A stretch of DNA of 64,000 bases from contig OZ022511.1 of assembly GCA_963989385.1 (NCBI GenBank), forward strand, positions 26,716,503-26,780,502, written 5' to 3'. The position numbers were made by a program, and so were the translations under genes. The notes below the pieces were generated by a model. That model was not told the origin of the DNA. It searched no databases and saw only the letters and a program-made list of their open reading frames with translations. The DNA is from Ctena decussata. Lineage: Eukaryota; Mollusca; Bivalvia; Lucinida; Lucinidae. Within the stretch, counting starts at the first letter, position 1; each line of letters opens with the position of its first letter. Below are positions 59,231 through 64,000 of the stretch, piece by piece.

Positions 59231-61320
59231 GTGGGGAATGCATATTGATTTAAAGTTTACCAACCTATGGACGGAAACTTTGAAACTTAGGGCTAACGAT
59301 TGAAACGTTAAGTGTACCTAAACTTGATTCACGCGATAAATTGAAACATCAACTGAAATGCAACAAGTCAAACTTGGTTGTCTCTGACTTTTACCAGAAA
59401 TATTAATAAGCCAAATCATGTGAATACCAACTATGTGGCAATTTTGTTATCTGATATTCAGATCATACGTCTAATTTACACAAGGTTATCAGAAACCTCA
59501 CCACTGGCTCTATGGCTTGTGCTACTACCCTGGAAGTCCGCAGTGACAAGCGAAGGTTTTAATCTTAATCTCCAGTGCCACATTGTTAGAAAAATCACAT
59601 GACGAGGGTCACCTATAGTCGCCCGCGGAACGGATGGCTGTCTGGTACCTCTGTGTAAGAACTGTAATAACTTTGGCAGGACTTGAGTATGTTATCCGTC
59701 ATAGGCTCTACATAACTTAAATACTGCAAGGTGAAAGGGTATACTTTCTTTGGAAGTAACTTTACCATTAAAGTGATTGTTTACGTCTTTTTCTAAACCT
59801 TTATAACATAGGTTAAAAATGTGATGAGAATCATACCTCTAAATTTGTTATGAAAACCATTTCAATAAGTGTGTAATTTGATGATTATCACTTGCCCCAG
59901 GAGTCTGCCATTTATAAGCTGACTGACCTCAAATATTTTCTGTTGGAATCACTTAGCAGCTCCAGCAAGGTAAAATGAGTTACAGAACAGCTGGAGATAT
60001 TAGCTTAGCGTGGTGCTCCAGTGCAAAGCCAGATCAGTCTGTTCATTGAAATGCACACTGTTAAACGTTGACAGGGAACAAATGCCTTTGCAACCTGATT
60101 CAAAACAGTTTAGACCATGATCAGACTGTTTCTTTAGGAGCAGTCTGATCTGGGTTAGTACTGGTCTGTCCCAATACTTAGTATTTTATGGTAATTCTGG
60201 CAATAAAATCTAGCTTTAGCAGGTCAGCTTACAATACATTAAAATAGCTAAAATAGTGCTAGTACTTAATATAATTAACAATAATGACTACATTAAATAA
60301 TGCATGAAAATGAGAGTAATGGTATTAGTTGTTGGTTATACAAACTTTGGAGGAAGAGAAACTCAGGAGCTTATGGTATAAAAATGTGACACAGGTGACT
60401 GTGTGACATAAGGTGTTTGTACGACAAAATTGTCTAAATACAACAAATCAAAGTCTTTCTTTCATGTTATGGGTGATGCTGTATATAATGGATAAACCCC
60501 AACATAATCTCAGATTCTAAACAGCTCATGCTTTTCGTAAATCTGTGCACAGGCCTACAAAAAATGAACTTGCACCATCGAAAATTGACTCTTCAAGTAT
60601 CAAGTATGTCAAGCTATCATCTGCATTTGAAAGTCTGTCTTTCAAGTCATCCTCTGTATACTGAGGTGACCAGTGGTGCCTTGTTAATGTTTGCCTCCTC
60701 AATCACATCCGAAGACATTATAAGCTCACAAATAATTGCAATCTTTCCATATGGAATCACGGTCAACTCCTCTAGAAAGTGGTTCCACTGCGTAAAAGTT
60801 TAGGTAAACAAACGCTTGCTATCCGGCTGTTTCAAGCTGTTAGACTGATGTGATGGAAAACATGTCTGCTGATGTTTAAGATTAGAGCAATAAACATGAT
60901 TTTAGTTACCTTAGCAGATGAAGAAATGATATGTAGAAATTAAATCAGGACATACTGACTTATTTATTTTTGATATAGAGAATCAGTTAAGAGATCTGAA
61001 CAATCACTTTAAATCCACCTTAGATTGAAAGGACAATATCCAACATGATAAATGAGGCATATTTGACTTAAACCATCCGGCTGACCGGCCATGCACAGTA
61101 AGCACTGGCCTCGCCGACAAGCCAAGTCGCGTTATAACGATAAGGTTCTCAGTTCATTGAAAGAAGTAGAGTTGTAGCTGGATAGTGCTATATTCACATT
61201 AAACTGCAAAGAAATATCAGACAAACGAGTGTCATATGTACATTTAGGTGAATGGAAACGCTTACAGAGGTAGCAACTCTGATTTTTCGCATCCCTTTCC
61301 GTCGGGTGTCAGCTCTTAAA
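59231..61320. other. Intronic stretch of gene B, little structure
   Basis: GATCAGACTG-type inverted blocks at 60025-60165 recall the foldback MITE core; otherwise nothing supported. Confidence 0.4.
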
Positions 61321-61326
61321 AGAAAG

Positions 61327-61502
61327 AGGAGCCCCGGTAGCTCAGTAGGTCAAGCTCTGGCCTGCTGATCTAGCGGTGTCGGGTTTCAGCCACCCACTGG
61401 AGGCGGGAATCTTCAATCGTAAACTGGGTACCATTGCACACAGCGTTTCTTTTCACTCACCCATCGTCCTGATATGACTGAAATACTGTTAGAAAGGACG
61501 TA
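61327..61502 (+). mobile_element. Third tRNA-headed SINE type (plus strand)
   Basis: Reads ggagccccggtagctcagta and then aatcgtaaactgggtaccatt and aaatactgttagaaaggacg. It is homologous to 46884-47056 in the opposite orientation. Fragments of the same body also occur at 25290-25400 (+) and 17630-17710 (-). Confidence 0.6.
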
Positions 61503-61789
61503 GAATCGCATCTCCATTAATCCATGTTTAGAGAAAATATGAAACTTTGCCTCTGTAGGAGCAAATTCTTTCCTTTAGGAGTAGACCGCCTTTTTGCCGG
61601 GCTTCATCCACAGGATTTTTCAGACCCCTGTCCCATAATAAATTGGCGGAGAAACATTGAGGTGTACATGTAATCCTTAAATGCCTATTTGCCTTGCATT
61701 CCTCTTTTGTTTTAGTCTCAAACTGAAGCCATGGCATGAGAGTGTTATATCCAAGGTAACCATATAACGAGTAGATATGCTTTACATAC

Positions 61790-61963
61790 CATTATGGCCG
61801 TCATTCTTGGCTTGAGCCTTGATAACTTGTTCGTAATTGGTGAACTCCATGTCTTTGAGATCACTTTTGTAGGTTCTACCCGAAGCTTTCGGTATGTCTA
61901 TTGGCGACTGCTGTTGTGAATCCGCTGAACAATCTGAGTAACTTTTCTTCCAATATTTTGGTC
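61790..61963 (-). CDS. Gene B exon: CA N-terminal core (first visible exon)
   Basis: This 174-bp exon starts after TTCTCACAG with G-P-K-Y-W and includes a disulfide Cys (S-D-C-S), Q-Q-S-P-I-D-I-P and, at the end, N-D-G-H-N with the proton-shuttle His64 equivalent. The donor is AATG|GTATGT, phase 1. It is the homologue of gene A exon 3. Confidence 0.9.
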
Positions 61964-62761
61964 CTGTGAGAATTATAAATAGAAATAACAGAAATTCGAT
62001 TTAAAGTGAATAATAAATATATTTATTTACCAACTAACATTATGCAGAGAAAGAACATAGTTTTGGCTGTCTACTGGGCTTTGGAGATCATTGCACGTGA
62101 CCGGTCAATGTTTTTATTACTATTATTTTGTGTCCAAAATCAATCCACAATCCCTTAAAGATTTAGTCCCTTGATAATAATAACAAAAAATGATTTGGTA
62201 AGATATTTTATACAATACCCCTGACATGGTCTAAATTTTCATTTGAAATAGAGTTAATGATTGCTAAAAGTGACTTTAAACAAGAAATAAGATAAATTCT
62301 TAAACGATAGTGGACCGCGCTTGAAATCGCATTATTGGACAAAAATAAATCTATTCATACGTTACAATCACGTGCACGAATAAAAATGATCACATGACAC
62401 AGGTCGTCAAAATTGATACTCTTACCGGCCGTATAAGGAAATAGGTAATTTGCATTTTAATTTGAAGATTATTTTTCATTCCACATTTATCGAAAAAACA
62501 TGCAGTTCCTCAAAAATTGTACGGTTAATTATGAGACTATTACATATTGTCTAACGAAATTTTGTTGAAATATTTGTTTCTGAAAACATGAAAAAACCGA
62601 GGGAGACAATCTTTAACATTGAAGATAACATTCATTATTGTTTTGCATATTGCACTAAGCCAAGTGCATATTGCACGGAATTAAGGAATCACGTTGGCCA
62701 GTACTACTCTCCTTTTGAGAGGAGAAAAGTTTGGTAGCCATTATGTTGTCGATAGAAATTG

Positions 62762-62792
<31 letters not shown>

Positions 62793-63638
62793 CGAGTGAG
62801 ATTGTTACAGTGGTCACTTTCGGTGTTCAAAGCAACTTGTCTCGGAATAGGGCGAAAACGTTCAGACACGGATTGCGTGCAGATAGTATATGCGTTAACG
62901 AGTTTTCTCCCTTGCGGTAATTGCGCTCTTTTTAAAGTGAGCGTCGAAATAGCGAGATCACCTTGCGAGTTATTGTCTTTTACTCAGTTTCCTTGCGTTT
63001 AAAGGCAAAGTGGCCCACAGAGGTAATTAAAATAGCATTCATGGCTTTTCCCCAATTATTAGTAGAGTGCATATTGCGTCTTGCGATAGAATTGCATGTG
63101 TTTTAACGTAAAACACAATACGCCAGAAGAGATTTCGGAATGTACTTTATTTCGGACATACCGCGTATATGATATTTTGAGGCAAGGTTTGTCTTGAGTA
63201 TTTGAAGTTGGCACAATGTAATGCTGTAGGGCGCTTTATTCTGTGTGTTTTCAATAGCTCACCTGAGCCAAAGGGCTCTAATGGGCTATTATTATGATTT
63301 AGAATGGAAATTCATTTATGCTGTTTGAATTAGAGTTGCATTGTGTTTCCTATTAGGATGCATGTTTGTCTGCATAGATATATATTGGCCAAAAGATAAT
63401 CACAAAATAAAGCGATCTAGCAGCACTGTTTGGATCAATCACGCATTTATTACGGTCTGTCTTTCTGTATTTTCAGTTTGACGTATTTTTGATGGTGCTT
63501 GCGATGCGTTGATTGGTGTCATTAAAGATATAGTATCACTCTTGCCACTTTATTGTGTTCTTCCGCAAAAACAGCATCATTGCGTTTGGATGTTGTTACA
63601 GTCAAACTCTTCGCCATAGAAGGACATTTATTGGACAG
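61964..63638. other. 5' part of gene B without recognised exon
   Basis: By homology an exon starting W-x-Y-x-G and a signal-peptide exon must lie upstream of 61963, but none is found here. An aatagctcacctgag / gggctatt inverted block at 63250-63295 is a repeat fragment, not an exon. A run of 32 A residues is near 62767. Confidence 0.45.
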
Positions 63639-64000
63639 ATGAGTTTAAGACGACTGCAAAGTAACGTTGCAAAGTACAGTAGTGCTAGAGTCCCTAAATC
63701 CTTCAATTGGACTCCTGTGATCATTACAGACAGTAAAGGGAAGCACTTACGGAGGTATAATACCACAGTTGATGGAACGGACCTCAAAATACAGTTGTTA
63801 GGGCGCAGTGGCTTCACTTCACATGATGCGGTTAAGTTTTTGTCAACTGACAAACTGCGATCACTGCTTCGTCATCATGGACGGATTTCCCTGCATGTAT
63901 TTGTAGGTACATGTGATTTTACCTCAAAGGGTAAACGGTTTATCCAACTGAAAAGGCCTACAGATCAGACATTGCGGTCTTATTTTGATAACCTTGAAAT
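63639..64000 (+). CDS. SGNH-hydrolase-like ORF of probable mobile-element origin, open at the window end
   Basis: 120 codons run from ATG 63639 to the edge without a stop. The protein has a basic N-terminus (M-S-L-R-R-L), F-N-W-T-P-V-I-I-T-D-S-K-G-K-H-L, then L-L-G-R-S-G-F-T, and V-F-V-G-T-C-D-F-T. The T-D-S-K-G block after a short strand and the later G-T-C-D block resemble blocks I and III of SGNH/GDSL hydrolases. In invertebrates such ORFs accompany tyrosine-recombinase retroelements of the Ngaro/DIRS type (family knowledge; assignment here is inference). The frame is open upstream to 63534, so an earlier non-ATG or spliced start is possible. It is antisense to the 5' part of gene B. Confidence 0.6.
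   Translation, partial: MSLRRLQSNVAKYSSARVPKSFNWTPVIITDSKGKHLRRYNTTVDGTDLKIQLLGRSGFTSHDAVKFLSTDKLRSLLRHHGRISLHVFVGTCDFTSKGKRFIQLKRPTDQTLRSYFDNLE

Larger units (their letters stand above)
41382..61963 (-). other. Gene B: GPI-anchored alpha-carbonic anhydrase-like gene, last six coding exons
   Basis: The six joined exons read without a break for 304 residues plus a partial codon. They carry Q-Q-S-P-I-D-I, E-F-H-F-H-W (two zinc ligands), M-E-L-H-I-V-H (third ligand and the Glu117 equivalent), T-S-T-T-P-P-C with the Thr199 equivalent, and N-F-R-P-L-Q. The proton-shuttle His is kept (D-G-H-N), but the Glu106 position is Gly (E-S-G-H). The C-terminus has small residues D-S-S-A-S, a ~16-residue hydrophobic run and no cytoplasmic tail, which is the layout of a GPI signal, as in CA IV. 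The signal peptide and the W-x-Y-x-G exon were not found up to 64000. Exon 2 begins with GA, as gene A exon 3 does, so a phase-1 exon must precede it. Intron phases match gene A. Confidence 0.9.

Noticed and set aside
61327..61400. tRNA-like gggtagctcagt sequence
   Set aside because: The B box is damaged and the sequence is the head of a SINE shared with 46884-47056.
62796..63002. 68-codon plus-strand frame after the poly-A run
   Set aside because: No recognised motif, no exon borders and ordinary chance length.
63240..63295. Possible small gene B exon (AG|...CTCAG|GTGAGC on the minus strand)
   Set aside because: It lacks the W-x-Y-x-G codons and frame, and the aatagctcacctgag block is a common inverted repeat fragment.

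Overview
The window is animal nuclear DNA, most likely from a bivalve mollusc and plausibly a heterodont clam. It is AT-rich and almost without long open frames. Its genes are split into short exons with GT..AG borders, and the rest is packed with foldback elements, tRNA-headed SINEs and tandem arrays of kinds common in bivalve genomes. The taxon is an inference from gene structure and repeat content; I cannot search a database.

The only cellular genes I can support are two alpha-carbonic anhydrase (CA) genes, head to tail on the minus strand. Gene A (2231-30143) can be read complete: a signal-peptide exon, a 21-bp microexon and six further exons, giving 293 residues if the stop at 2231-2233 is used. 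Gene B (41382-61963 and beyond) has its last six exons here and ends in a GPI-anchor-like tail; its first coding exons lie past position 64000 or were not found. The comparable introns have the same positions and phases in both genes, so they are tandem paralogues. Both keep the three zinc-binding histidines and the Thr199 equivalent, and both carry Gly at the place of catalytic Glu106. Gene A also has Trp for the proton-shuttle His64.

Layout: 1-2230 is the 3' flank of gene A with foldback elements. From 2231 to 12182 lie gene A exons 8 to 2, with many elements in the introns. From 12183 to 30082 is a 17.9-kb first intron holding two opposed arrays of a ~280-bp unit, a 2.1-kb long-inverted-repeat element with another element nested in it, and a ~0.7-kb satellite. 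From 30144 to 41381 is the intergenic stretch with SINEs, inverted-repeat elements and a 0.8-kb tandem duplication. From 41382 to 61963 lie gene B exons and introns, with a 40-bp minisatellite, a mobile-element coding relic and a 1.15-kb element whose empty site is visible elsewhere in the window. From 61964 to 64000 is 5' sequence of gene B, ending in an open reading frame on the plus strand that resembles an SGNH-hydrolase-like protein of a mobile element.

The commonest repeat is a ~190-240 bp near-perfect foldback element (GAGCCGCGACACGAC...), with eleven full-length or near-full-length copies and a few halves, often flanked by 4-bp A/T duplications. I found no prokaryotic features, no CRISPR array, no intact tRNA or rRNA gene and no complete autonomous transposon.
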